64,000 nt of DNA from JANQQN01 sp964519665 (GTDB taxonomy: Bacteria > Myxococcota > Kuafuiibacteriia > Kuafuiibacteriales > Kuafuiibacteriaceae): the NCBI GenBank assembly GCA_964519665.1, contig CAZFIV010000012.1:52781-116780 (forward strand), given 5' to 3'. Made by a program: the position numbers and the translations under genes. Below are positions 25,852 to 36,000 of the stretch, in pieces (position 1 is the stretch's first letter; each line of letters starts with the position of its first letter). The notes beneath the pieces are model-generated. The model made no database searches, had not been told where the DNA came from, and saw only the letters and a program-made list of their open reading frames with translations.

Positions 25852-26658
25852 ATGATCACGATTTCAGACGGGATAATCACCGGAGCCCCGTTTCGCAATT
25901 CTCCAAACAAGAGCGGTCGGCTCATCCCCGATACGATCGTCATGCACTACACGGCGGGAACCTCCACCAGCGGTGCGGCGAAGTGGCTGAGCAACCCGCA
26001 GGCGAAAGCGTCCGCCCACGTGGTCATCGGCCGCGACGGCGAGATCGTACAGCTGGTTTCTTTTAAAGAGATCGCTTGGCACGCCGGACGCTCGCGCTGG
26101 AAAGGCCGCACCGGCCTCAACAAGTATTCGGTGGGCATCGAGATCGTGAACGCCGGCCCGCTGACCAAGCACGCCGACGGCCACTACCGAACCCACTTCG
26201 GCAAGGTCATCAGCGACCCGGCCGAGGTCGTCGTGGCCACGCACAAACACGAACGAGAGCCCCGCTTTTGGCATAGCTACACCGAGGCGCAGCTGAGCCG
26301 GGTCGAAGAGCTGGTGCTCGCTCTCCTCAGCGAGTATCCGACGATCAACGAGGTCGTCGGGCATGACGACATCGCCAAGGGCCGAAAATCGGATCCCGGC
26401 CCGGCCTTCCCGATGGGACGCTACATCTCGTTGGTCGACGCGCGAAGCGAAGACGAGCCGGACGTCATGGTCGTCACCGCGTCCCGGCTCAATGTCCGGG
26501 AAGGACCAGGCATCGGTTACGATAAGGTCGACAACGGACCACTCACGCGCGGTACGAGGGTGCAGCTCCTCGAGTGGGAGGCCCCTTGGGTCTTCGTCGC
26601 CTTCGGCGAGAACGATTTCGGCTGGGTTTCGAGCAACTATCTCGCATCGGTGTCCTGA
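25852..26658 (+). CDS. N-acetylmuramoyl-L-alanine amidase with SH3b domain
   Basis: The 268-residue enzyme has an Amidase_2/PGRP fold: IVMHYTAGT (zinc ligand His), SAHVVIGRDGEIVQLV, IAWHAGRS, VGIEIVN and the C-terminal VVGHDDIAKGRKSDPGPAF with the second His and the Lys/Asp pair. A bacterial SH3 domain follows (about 205-265: TASRLNVREGPG, GWVSSNYLA), which should bind cell wall. A strong GGAGGAGG precedes the ATG. There is no signal peptide, so export would need lysis, a holin or another route. It resembles phage endolysins, but no phage genes are near. Confidence 0.88.
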   Translation: MITISDGIITGAPFRNSPNKSGRLIPDTIVMHYTAGTSTSGAAKWLSNPQAKASAHVVIGRDGEIVQLVSFKEIAWHAGRSRWKGRTGLNKYSVGIEIVNAGPLTKHADGHYRTHFGKVISDPAEVVVATHKHEREPRFWHSYTEAQLSRVEELVLALLSEYPTINEVVGHDDIAKGRKSDPGPAFPMGRYISLVDARSEDEPDVMVVTASRLNVREGPGIGYDKVDNGPLTRGTRVQLLEWEAPWVFVAFGENDFGWVSSNYLASVS

Positions 26659-26908
26659 GCCGCATCGACCTTCCGGGGACCCGCGAAATAGGGCCAGCCC
26701 CCGGCCGCCCTCCCCGTCTTTGCGGTGACGACCTCATGTGGCACCCGCCGCGAACGAAGCCGGCAGCGGATGGCCCCGCTACGAGTTCGAGAACCGCCCA
26801 GACGTGGGCGCGCGAAGACCGAGGACCATTCACCTGTTTCGCCGACGATGCCTCCCTGGCCGCATCGAGTCCCCCTGCTGGTTCGACGACGCCCTGACGA
26901 TCCTCGGA

Positions 26909-27236
26909 CTAGGCTCCGGAATGGACGGCCGAGACGAGGGCGCCCATGAGCTGGTTCAGGTCGGGGTCGAAGGCCATGGAATCCCAGACGGTGCCGCCGC
27001 CGCCCGTCTTCCACCACTCGCCTTTCCAGGTCTTGGCGGCTTCCTCCAAGGCCTTGCTTTCGAAGCCCTTCGCCGGGTCGCCAGGCACGGTATAGAAGCG
27101 CCACGCCTGATCGCCGGTTTCGGCGTCACAAGCCGTCACATAGCCGCGAACGCCCGGTTCGGCGCCCCCGGTTACCGATGATGATCTTGCCCTTCACCGC
27201 GCGTGGTGCACCGGTGATCGTGTAAGGCCTTGCCGA
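26909..27236 (-). pseudogene. Degenerate internal fragment of a PQQ-dependent alcohol dehydrogenase
   Basis: Read on the minus strand, 27230-27178 gives RPYTITGAPRAVKGKIIIGN. After a one-base frameshift near 27176 the sequence continues GGAEPGVRGYVTACDAETG, then WRFYTVPGDPAKGF and GGGGTVWDSMAFDPDLNQL. These are hallmark blocks of quinoprotein ethanol/methanol dehydrogenases. Only about 105 of some 600-700 codons remain, and the frame stops at 26909. It is a decayed relic. The 250 bases between the amidase stop and this remnant show nothing recognisable. Confidence 0.75.
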
Positions 27237-27266
27237 CCCCACAAGGGCGCGTAGACTCCCGTCTTC

Positions 27267-28583
27267 ATGCGGATCAGTGTGTTCGGCTTGGGGTATGTGG
27301 GGGCGGTCTCGGCCGCCTGCCTTGCCCGTGATGGTCACCACGTCATCGGCTGCGACATCGACCCGATCAAACTCGATCTGATCCGACGCGGTGAGTCTCC
27401 GATCATCGAGCCGGGCCTCGCGGAGCTGATCCGACACGGCGTCGAGCGCCGATCCTTTTCGGTCACCCATGACGCGTCGGAGGCCATCACCAACAGCGAG
27501 CTATCGCTGTTGTGCGTGGGCACGCCGTCCGACCGCTCGGGGGCCCAAGACCTCACCGCGGTCCGCCGTCTGGCGCACCAGCTCGGGGACGTGCTCGCGC
27601 GAAAAAGGGAGTTTCATGGCTTCGTCATGCGGTCGACGGTCGCCCCCGGCACCACCGAATCGATCGTGATCGAGACGATCGCCGAGCGCTCGCAAAAGGA
27701 GCTCGGAGTCGACTTCGAGGTCGGCTTTCAGCCCGAGTTCCTGCGCGAGGGTTCGTCGATCGCCGACTACGACCAGCCCCCATACACAGTCGTCGGAACG
27801 AGCGGCGACCGACTGGAAGATGTTCTGAGATCGATCTACGGCCGCTTGCCCGCCCCGTTCATCGTGACCGACATCCGCACGGCCGAGATGCTGAAGATGG
27901 TCGCCAACGCGTTCCACGCGCTCAAGATCACCTTTGCTAACGAGGTCGGTCGGCTCGGCCAAACGCTCGGCGTCGATACCCACCGAGTCATGGAGCTGAT
28001 CTGCGAGGATCGTCAGCTCAATATCTCCCCCGCCTACCTTCGGCCGGGCTTCGCCTTCGGGGGCTCGTGCCTTCCGAAGGATGTCCGCGCGCTCGAAGCC
28101 CTATCGCGGCAGCACGCGCTTTCGCTCCCCATGATGCAGGGCATCCTGCCGAGCAACCGCATTCATATCGAACACGCGGCGGACATCGTCCTCGAGTCCG
28201 GTCGCCGGCGCGTCGGGTTTATCGGGCTCAGCTTCAAGAGCGGTACCGACGACCTGCGCGAAAGCCCGTTGGTTACCCTCGCCGAACGCTTCATCGGACG
28301 CGGACTCGAGCTTCGGGTGTTCGACCCGGAGGTCAATCTGGCTCGACTGATCGGCGCGAATAAAAGATATATCGAAGAGAACATCCCTCATATCGCATCG
28401 CTGATGACTTCAGATATCGTTGATCTGATTCGACGATCGGACGTCCTGGTGATTGGACGAACCACGTCCCAGATTGGGGAGGCCCTGCTTTCGTCTCATC
28501 GCGCCGACCAGCTGGTCGTCGACCTGGTGGGTCTGCGGCTCGACAGCCCGCTCCGAGCCACCGTTCGCGGCGTCTGCTGGTGA
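27267..28583 (+). CDS. algD: GDP-mannose 6-dehydrogenase (AlgD-like)
   Basis: The 438-residue NAD-dependent enzyme oxidises a nucleotide sugar to the uronic acid in two steps. It has ISVFGLGYVGAVSAACLA at the N-terminus, FGGSCLPKDVRAL with the catalytic cysteine, and GLSFKSGTDDLRESPLV. The match to Pseudomonas AlgD is close throughout, including the final GVCW (GICW in AlgD). GDP-mannose is therefore a better guess for substrate than UDP-glucose. No other alginate genes are near, so it may serve another mannuronate-containing polysaccharide. Confidence 0.82.
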   Translation: MRISVFGLGYVGAVSAACLARDGHHVIGCDIDPIKLDLIRRGESPIIEPGLAELIRHGVERRSFSVTHDASEAITNSELSLLCVGTPSDRSGAQDLTAVRRLAHQLGDVLARKREFHGFVMRSTVAPGTTESIVIETIAERSQKELGVDFEVGFQPEFLREGSSIADYDQPPYTVVGTSGDRLEDVLRSIYGRLPAPFIVTDIRTAEMLKMVANAFHALKITFANEVGRLGQTLGVDTHRVMELICEDRQLNISPAYLRPGFAFGGSCLPKDVRALEALSRQHALSLPMMQGILPSNRIHIEHAADIVLESGRRRVGFIGLSFKSGTDDLRESPLVTLAERFIGRGLELRVFDPEVNLARLIGANKRYIEENIPHIASLMTSDIVDLIRRSDVLVIGRTTSQIGEALLSSHRADQLVVDLVGLRLDSPLRATVRGVCW

Positions 28584-28640
28584 CCGCGCCCGCCTATCGT
28601 TCGCTCAAGTGCCCCCTCCGTTCACCGATGAAAACGTCAG

Positions 28641-31031
28641 ATGGTGTCGAGCTCCCGCATCGTTCCGTCCGCCACCGAGCGCGAAGAGGCCGGACCGGGC
28701 AGGGTTCGGCCGAGCACCGCCTCGCGCAACCTTTCGGTTCCGGCGGACCTGGCTCTCGTGGCCGACGTGCCGCTGGCGTGTGCCGACGCCGACGGCCGAC
28801 ATCAGTGGTGGAACGACGCGTACCGTACGTTCTCCGGCCGTACGGACGACGAGCTCGAGATCCTCAAGCTCGGTGAAGTCTTGGGCCGCCCGACCCACTT
28901 CGACCTCGAGTGGGAACGCGCGCTCTCCGGGCACCGCGGGTGCTTCGAAATGCGCCGGCCCACCGCCACGGACGAAGGCGAATACTACCTCACGAGGTTG
29001 AAACCCCACCGAAACTCGGAGACGGGTCGCCTCCAAGTGGCGGTGTCGGTCGAGGATCAAACGGGTCCGCGCCGCGCGCTTAGCGACCTTCAGCGATACG
29101 CGAGCATGGTGTCCTACAGCATGGACGCCATATTCAGTCTCGACCAGCGAGGGATGATCGAGACCTGGAACGCGGGCGCTCAAAACCTCTTCGGATACAC
29201 CGCAGACGAGGTCCTCGGTCAGCCGTTGACCCTCCTCGCAGCCCCTGAAACGACCCTTCTGGAAACCCTGCCCGAACAGGTTCTGGAGGGAAACGTGGTC
29301 GAGGGTGACGACCTTCACCGCTGCCGCAACGGAACCGTGCTGAGGGTATCGATCCAGGCCTCCCCCATCTATCACCGGGTCCTCGGCATCAGCGGCGTCG
29401 GTCTGGTCGCTCGTGACGTGACTGATCGACATGCGATCGAACAGGAGCTTCGGGCCGCGAAGGAGCGAGCGGAGCAGGCGGCGATCGCCAAGAGCCGATT
29501 CTTGGCCAATATGAGTCACGAGATCCGCACCCCGATGAACGGGGTCCTCGGGATGACCGACCTCCTGCTCGAGACCGACCTCAACCGAGAGCAGCGGGAG
29601 TACGCCGGGGCGGTCAAGAGCAGTGGCGACACCCTTCTTCAGCTCATCAACGATATCCTCGACTTCTCCAAGATCGAAGCGGGCCGGCTGGAGCTGGAGG
29701 ACATCCCGTTCGACGTTTCGGCCACCTGCGAAGCGGTCCTCGACGTGGTCGGCCCCTTCGCCGCCCAAAAAGACATCGAGCTCACCGGCTACGTCGACCT
29801 CGATTTGCCCCCACGGATCTTCGGCGACCCGAGCCGCCTTCGCCAGGTCTTGCTCAACCTCACCAACAACGCCGTCAAGTTCACGACCGAAGGCGAAGTC
29901 GCCCTCCGCGTCCGCCACGCGCCCGGGGACCGAATCCGATTCGAGGTCGAGGACACCGGCATCGGCATTCCGGCCGAACGGGTCGAGCAGCTCTTCACGG
30001 CGTTCACGCAGGTCGACAGCTCCACGACCCGGCGCTTCGGCGGCACCGGCCTCGGGCTCGCGATCAGCCGCGAGCTGGTCGAGCTGATGGGAGGGCGAAT
30101 CGAGGTCGACTCGATCGAAGGGGTTGGCTCGCGTTTTTGGTTCGACCTACCGTTGCGCCCGGAAATCCCGGAGACCCCGCCGGCCGAACTGGCGGCGCTC
30201 GATGTGCTTCGCGGCTTGCGAGTGCTGGTGGTCGACGACATCGGCGCCAGCCGAGACGTCGTTCGACGGTATTGCGAGGCTTGGGGGTGTCAGGTTGCTG
30301 TCGCCGACAACGAAGCCACCGCGACGAGTTTGGTCGCTCAGGCCGAAGAGGCGAAGCAGCCCTATGCGGTCATCCTCCTCGACAACGGCCTGCCCGAGGT
30401 TCCCGGCCTCGAGCTAGGCCGGCGCTGGCAGTCGCGGTGGCCCAGTTCGCCTACGATCCGGGTCTTGCTGACTTCCTACGCGGAGCGGGGCGACGCCCGG
30501 CGAGCGCAGGACGCGGGATTCGCCGCCTATCTGACCAAGCCCACCAAGAAGGGAACCCTCCGGGACGTGCTCCTGACGGTTCTGGGATCGGCGCCTCGAG
30601 GCCCCGCTCCGCGGCGGCTGGTCACCCGACACTCGGTCGTCGAGGACCGGCGCCGCAAGACCCGCATCCTCGTGGCGGAAGACAATCCGGTGAACCAGAA
30701 GGTGGTGCTTCGAATGCTGGAAAGGCTCGGTTTCCGACCCACGTTGGTGGCCGACGGCCGGCTCGCCGTCGAGCGGTTCTCGGCCGAGCCCTTCGATATC
30801 GTTCTGATGGACTGCCAGATGCCACACATGGACGGCTACGAGGCTACCGGTCGGATCCGAGAGCTCGGCGAGCGAGGGGCCTGGGTTCCGATCGTCGCCA
30901 TGACCGCGCACGCGATGAAAGGCGACCGAGAAAAGTGCCTGGCCGCCGGCATGAGCCACTACCTCGCGAAGCCCATCAGCTCCAAGGGGCTGGCCCAAGT
31001 GCTCGAATCTCTCATACCCAAGGAGGAGTAG
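28641..31031 (+). CDS. Hybrid histidine kinase with two PAS and two receiver domains
   Basis: The 796-residue soluble protein has PAS domains at about 35-145 and 150-270, a HisKA block FLANMSHEIRTPMNG (His near 294), the ATPase domain with NLTNNAVKF, DTGIGIP and GTGLGLAI, a first receiver (about 530-650, LLDNGLP) and a second (about 670-790, ILVAEDNPVNQKV, LMDCQMPHMDGYEA). No Hpt domain follows, so a separate phosphotransfer protein is expected. It starts 57 bases after algD, which suggests a link to polysaccharide control, but that is inference. Confidence 0.9.
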   Translation: MVSSSRIVPSATEREEAGPGRVRPSTASRNLSVPADLALVADVPLACADADGRHQWWNDAYRTFSGRTDDELEILKLGEVLGRPTHFDLEWERALSGHRGCFEMRRPTATDEGEYYLTRLKPHRNSETGRLQVAVSVEDQTGPRRALSDLQRYASMVSYSMDAIFSLDQRGMIETWNAGAQNLFGYTADEVLGQPLTLLAAPETTLLETLPEQVLEGNVVEGDDLHRCRNGTVLRVSIQASPIYHRVLGISGVGLVARDVTDRHAIEQELRAAKERAEQAAIAKSRFLANMSHEIRTPMNGVLGMTDLLLETDLNREQREYAGAVKSSGDTLLQLINDILDFSKIEAGRLELEDIPFDVSATCEAVLDVVGPFAAQKDIELTGYVDLDLPPRIFGDPSRLRQVLLNLTNNAVKFTTEGEVALRVRHAPGDRIRFEVEDTGIGIPAERVEQLFTAFTQVDSSTTRRFGGTGLGLAISRELVELMGGRIEVDSIEGVGSRFWFDLPLRPEIPETPPAELAALDVLRGLRVLVVDDIGASRDVVRRYCEAWGCQVAVADNEATATSLVAQAEEAKQPYAVILLDNGLPEVPGLELGRRWQSRWPSSPTIRVLLTSYAERGDARRAQDAGFAAYLTKPTKKGTLRDVLLTVLGSAPRGPAPRRLVTRHSVVEDRRRKTRILVAEDNPVNQKVVLRMLERLGFRPTLVADGRLAVERFSAEPFDIVLMDCQMPHMDGYEATGRIRELGERGAWVPIVAMTAHAMKGDREKCLAAGMSHYLAKPISSKGLAQVLESLIPKEE

Positions 31032-31069
31032 CGCGCCCCGCTTGTGGGAACGATGTCTCGCTTGGCAAG

Positions 31070-32341
31070 ATGCGGCCGGAGCGAGCGAGGGTGACGGACA
31101 ACGACGAGAAGGTCTCGGCCGCTTGGTCATCGGTCATTGGGCCGACTGGCGACACCTCGAACGCGCGCGCGAAATCGCGGCCCGCCGAATCCGCTTCGGC
31201 GCACCTCGACGGCGCGCCGTCGAGGTTGGCCTCGCAGAAGCCCATCGACGCCAACCTCGATTCGCTGGACGCGCCCACGGTGTTCGATCCCGAGCAGGAC
31301 GCTACGGTGGGTATGGTCGCCACCGTACAGACAGAAGCCGGTCCCCGGATGCGTGGCGCGTCGGCGGGATTCAAACCCCAGGTGCGAGGGCGACGGATCG
31401 TCGAGCATCGACGGCCGACATCCCACATCTCCGCCCAGCGAAACGCCCCTGCGGCGACCGCGTTCCGCGACCGTTCACAGGGCGCCAACCGCCCGTCGTC
31501 GCCGGGCGGCTACAATACGTTGTCCATCTCGACGAACGCTTCGGCTCACCTCCCCGGCGAGCCGTCGAGCTTGTCCTCGGAGAATTCCGTCGGCCCAGCA
31601 CATCCTGGCCCGCCTCGGCCAGCGCACGCAGGTCCGGATGAGGTCCTCGTCGGCGAAGGCCCCACTGAGATCCATCCGGTTCAGTCCTCGACGGCCGCAA
31701 GAGCGCCTCATCGCGATGCCACCCACATCGACATCGCGTCGGCCCTCGGTGTGGGCCCACTGCCCCCGCCCGCGCCGCGAGCCCCGGTCGAGCCCCCGAC
31801 CAGCACGCCCCACGCTCCGTTGTTACGGTCGGCCCCGCTGCCGAAAGTGCTCGGTGAACTGAAGGCCCGCGCGGCCGAGCGACCACCACCGGCGTCCGAC
31901 CCTGCGCTCGATGCGGGCGAGCTGCAGCGGGTGGTGGCGACAACCGAATCCGTCTCCCGACTGATTCCGGTCGTGCTGCTGCTGTTTTTGGTCATTGCCA
32001 CGGGCATCGTCGCTGCACTGCTCCTGAACTCGGGCCCTCCGGGAGCGCAGGAACACGTCGAGCTGCGGTTCGTGACCAAGACCGGAGAACCGGTGCGGGC
32101 GAGCGCGACCACCGATTCCACTCGCATCTCGTTGACCACGGATCCTCCAGGCCTTTTGGTGCTTCACGAGCGCGATGTTCTCGGCAAGACGCCGTTGATC
32201 CTGGATTTACCCGTTCGGCTGGAGAACCCGGCCGCGATCGAACTGAATAGCCCGTACTTCGAGCGATGGGCGACGACCGTCTCAGCCGACCCTTCAGGGT
32301 CCTATCGCGTCCAAGCGAGATTGGTCCGACGCCGCCGGTAA
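31070..32341 (+). CDS. Single-pass membrane protein with disordered N-terminus and PEGA-like domain
   Basis: The 423-residue protein has a long Pro/Ala/Ser/Arg-rich cytoplasmic region (about 1-290), one membrane helix (about 298-320, IPVVLLLFLVIATGIVAALLL) and a periplasmic domain with ISLTTDPPGLLVLHERDVLG, resembling PEGA domains. This layout is common in myxobacterial proteins that otherwise carry kinase domains, but none is present here. ATG 31070 is taken as start. GTG 31091 is an alternative. Its 3' end overlaps the convergent gene by 48 bases. Confidence 0.68.
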   Translation: MRPERARVTDNDEKVSAAWSSVIGPTGDTSNARAKSRPAESASAHLDGAPSRLASQKPIDANLDSLDAPTVFDPEQDATVGMVATVQTEAGPRMRGASAGFKPQVRGRRIVEHRRPTSHISAQRNAPAATAFRDRSQGANRPSSPGGYNTLSISTNASAHLPGEPSSLSSENSVGPAHPGPPRPAHAGPDEVLVGEGPTEIHPVQSSTAARAPHRDATHIDIASALGVGPLPPPAPRAPVEPPTSTPHAPLLRSAPLPKVLGELKARAAERPPPASDPALDAGELQRVVATTESVSRLIPVVLLLFLVIATGIVAALLLNSGPPGAQEHVELRFVTKTGEPVRASATTDSTRISLTTDPPGLLVLHERDVLGKTPLILDLPVRLENPAAIELNSPYFERWATTVSADPSGSYRVQARLVRRRR

Positions 32342-32833
32342 ACCTTTGGCCTCTCGGTCCGCCCGGTTTTCAGCCCGACCGTCACGCCCCCGGGGACCGT
32401 ACCGCGCCGCATCGTGGTCTGCGAAAACCCTTTTCGTGGCCGCCCCTTCGTGTCCGCTCGCGGAGTGGACCAGGATCACCCCGAAGCCGTCAGCGAGCGC
32501 ATGGATGAGCCATGCGACTTCGGCATCGTCGATACCCAACCGAATCAAGCCCGAGACCAAGCTTCCGCTCACACCGAAGCTCCGAGCCGGGCCCACGGCT
32601 CTGATCCGAAGACCGCCCGTAAAGCCTCCTTGCATCAGCGACAAGCGCCCCAAGACTTTGCGGACTTCCGTGTTAGGGGTCTCCATGAGCGGCGAATCCT
32701 CGGCGATGAGGATCGACACATCGCCGGTCGACAAACCGGCCTCCAATAACCCGAGGTAGGCTGCCGACAGTCGGCTGGCCTCGGTAAATGCTGCGCACAC
32801 TACGTTTCGGTCTTCCTCTGCCCACATAGCCAT
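32294..32833 (-). CDS. YflT-like general-stress domain protein
   Basis: The 179-residue protein has AYLGLLEAGLSTGDVSILIAEDS at the N-terminus and LIRLGIDDAEVAWLIHALADGFGVILVHS, matching the pattern of YflT/general stress protein 17M-like domains (sensing an aisle of the form: raised residue pairs, then an LGIpxxEaxxY-like helix and a vhs strand). The C-terminal 30 residues are Arg/Asp-rich. The function of such domains is not established. It overlaps the PEGA gene end to end, so the two transcripts are antisense over 48 bases. Confidence 0.62.
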   Translation of the reverse strand: MAMWAEEDRNVVCAAFTEASRLSAAYLGLLEAGLSTGDVSILIAEDSPLMETPNTEVRKVLGRLSLMQGGFTGGLRIRAVGPARSFGVSGSLVSGLIRLGIDDAEVAWLIHALADGFGVILVHSASGHEGAATKRVFADHDAARYGPRGRDGRAENRADREAKGLPAASDQSRLDAIGP

Positions 32834-33019
32834 CCCACGTTTTCTCGGCTCCAGAGCTGTGCAAGATGGGCGCCGGAAATGCTGGCTTCATCGGGCTCGC
32901 CGCACCGCGGCGAGCCGGTGACCTCGATGAAGACGCCGGTCACGACCGGGTAACCATCCGACCCATGGGCGACGGCCGCAGCCCGAGGTACAACTCTGAA
33001 GGCTCGAAGCCGTCTCGCC

Positions 33020-36000
33020 ATGCGAAACTTACAGAAGATCTTCGGTCTATGTTTATGCGTCGGTTGCTCGGGGGGCCCGGTTGCGGACCGGGTCGCGTCG
33101 ACTCCCGCCGCGGCCGCGCCATCCGACCGGAACCGTCAAATCCCGATCTCGACGGCCCAGGATGGGCTCGAGTTCACGTTAAGCGAGGGTGACTCGCGAA
33201 CGCCGCGACCCGACCGGACGCCGGAGGCGACGACGCGAGAACTCTCATCGCGGGAAGCCGACCGGCTGCTGGGCCGCCTCTCTGCCTTGCCCGAGCCCCG
33301 ACCGGAGACCTTCCAGCTTCCGGTCCAGAGTCGCCGACGCCCGGCGGCCCAAACCGTCGAGCGATCCTTTCCTCCCGAGAAAGACCGAACGCGCCCCGCG
33401 GTCCTGGATTCCGAAGGCCCGTTGAGGATCGTCCGCCGGGCCCCTGAAGGTTCGGTGACCGCCGCCGCCCGGATCACCGTGACCTTCGACGAGCCGATCG
33501 GCGAGATCGGCGCGGACCCTACGATTGCCGACGATGACCCGCCGTTTCGGTTGACGCCCCCGACGGACGGGCGCTGGCGGTGGTTGAGTCCAAAGACTTT
33601 AGTCTTCGAAACCGAGTCAGGCCGCCTGCCGATGGCCACGTCGTTCAAAGTCACCGCGCGCCCAAGTTGGCGATCTCCGACCGGCCGCCGCTTCGACGAG
33701 CGTTTCTCGTGGTCGTTCGAGACCCCGGCCCCCCGCGTCGTGGGTTGGCATCCGAGCGGCAACCAAGTCCGACCGCAGGTCATCCAGTCGCTCGATTTCG
33801 ACCAGGCCGTCGACCCCGACGAAATCCGGCGCTTCCTGGTTGTCAAGGCCGGCGACCGCTCATTCCCGATCCGCGCCCCCACCGACCGAGAGCTCACCCG
33901 CGTCCAATCCGAAGACGGCGGACGCCCTGAGCCACCGGGGCGCACTCGGGTGCCCTTCATCACCACGGAGCCCCTCCCCCTGGACACTCCGGTGACCGTC
34001 GCGTTGACGGCCGGCTGGCGGGGACGAGAGGGCCCCAGGAGGGCGGTCGGTGTCGTCCGTCATAAATTTTCGACTTATCCGCCGCTGGCTCTGCGCGATT
34101 CGCGCTGCGGGTGGAGGATGAATTGTCCTCCGTTTTCTTCCCCGTTCTATCTCGAGTTCAATAACCGCTTGGATCCGGAAGTCTTCGATCCGTCGAGCAT
34201 TCGAGTCGAGCCCGCCATCCCAGACCTCGAGGTCGAGCTCAACGAAAACGTGATCTCCCTTCGAGGGATCACGCAAGGACGAACGACCTACAAGGTGACC
34301 GCCGCGGGCTCGGTGACCGACGTCTTTGGCCAAAAGCTGGGTGCCGACGAGACCGTCGAGTTCGCCGTCGGCGCCGCTGACCCTCACCTGGTCAGCATGG
34401 GCCAGCCGATGCGAATTCAGGATCCCGCGGCGCCCAACGCCTTCGAGGTCTCCAGCGTCAACTACCGGCGGCTCGAAGTCCGGGCGTGGCGAATGAAACC
34501 CAAGGACTGGGCGAAGTTCCTTCGCGGCAACCCGCGCGACCGCGACAACCGCCTGCGCCGGGTTCTCGGTCGCCCGCAGCTTTCGCGCACGGTTCGCGTG
34601 AAAGGTGAACCGGACCAACTGAATTCGACCGCCTTCGACTTGAGCCGAGTCTTCGGCGACCGACCCGGTCATGCGGTTATCGAGATCATTCCGCCGCGAA
34701 CCGATCTGACCGGCTGGCGGCGCGAAAACCCGCCCGTCGTTCAGCAGTGGCTGCAGAAGACCGAGCTCGCGGTGCAGGTGCGCGTGGACGCGACCCGCCT
34801 GCTGGCGTGGGTGAGCGCGCTCACGAACGGCGCCCCGGTGTCGGGGGCCACCGTCGAGCTCTATCCCCTCGGTTTGACCGCGACCACCGACCCCGGCGGC
34901 TTGGCGAGCTTCGATCTGCCCGACGACGCGAAAGGCAACGGCGCCATGGTCATCGCCCGCCAAGGCAGCGACTCGGTCTTCGTGCCCGAGTCTCTTTGGC
35001 GGCGGTCCCACACCAGCTGGTCGAGAACGAAGTCGTCGGAGCTCTTGCGGGCGTTCGTCTTCGACGACCGCCACATCTACCGACCTGGGGAAGACGTCAA
35101 GATCAAGGGATGGTTGCGTATCGAGACCCCCGGACCGAAAGGTGACTTGCAACCCCTCGATGGCCGCATCAAGACCTTGCAGGCGACATTCTTCGACGGA
35201 TGGAACACCAAATTCGCGGAGACCACCGTCACGCCCAATCGATGGGGAGGCTTCGACCTGGCGTTCAGGATTCCCGACGATGCCAGCCTCGGACCAGCCC
35301 GCGTTCAATTCACGGCGAAACCTCAAACGGAGGCGGTCAGAGGCCTTTTCTTCCAGCACCGATACGAGATCCAGACCTTCCGCCGGCCTGAATTCGAAGT
35401 GCGCGTCGATGCGGACGCGCCCCCTTATCTCGTCGGTGAGTTCACCACCTTCGAAACCGAGGCTCGGTACTACGCCGGGGGCCCGTTGCCCGATGCCTCG
35501 GTGGACTGGCAGGTCTCGTCCGTACCCTCGGAGTACCAGCCCCCCGGATTCGACGACTATGCCTTCGGGCGCTGGCGACCCTGGTGGCTCTCGCTCGGCC
35601 CCCTGTTCGAGGTGGGCGAATCGAGCACCGCCCACCGCAAAGAGTTCACCTCGCGGACGAACAGCGCGGGCCGAAGCCGCTTGCGAGTCGATCTGACCGG
35701 CATCGAGCCGCCCGAACCCACCACCGTCCGGGTGAGCGCCGCCGTCACCGACCGCAACCGGCAGACTTGGTCCGGCGACACATCCGTGTTGGTGCACCCC
35801 GCGAACCTCTATGTCGGCCTCAAGGCCGACCAAGGCTTTACCGACCTGGGCCAGCCCACGGCGGTCCCGGGGGTCGTCGTCGACATCGACGGCCGGCCGG
35901 CCCCCGGACACACGGTGACCGCCACCCTGGCTCGCCTCGCTTGGGAGCGAGACGGCAAGCGATGGTCGGAGGTCGAAAGAGATCCTCTTTCGTGCCGTGC

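Noticed and set aside
25852..26658. Amidase as part of a prophage lysis module
   Set aside because: The enzyme resembles endolysins, but no holin, tail, capsid or integrase gene is near, so a prophage is not supported.
28605..29918. 437-codon open frame on the minus strand
   Set aside because: Antisense to the hybrid kinase, whose PAS, HisKA and ATPase motifs are unmistakable.
30137..31069. N-terminal part of a long frame that continues into the PEGA-like gene
   Set aside because: This part overlaps the kinase receiver domains in another frame. Only the portion from ATG 31070 looks like a real protein.
33860..35911. 683-codon open frame on the minus strand
   Set aside because: Antisense to the alpha-2-macroglobulin gene and without any domain signature.
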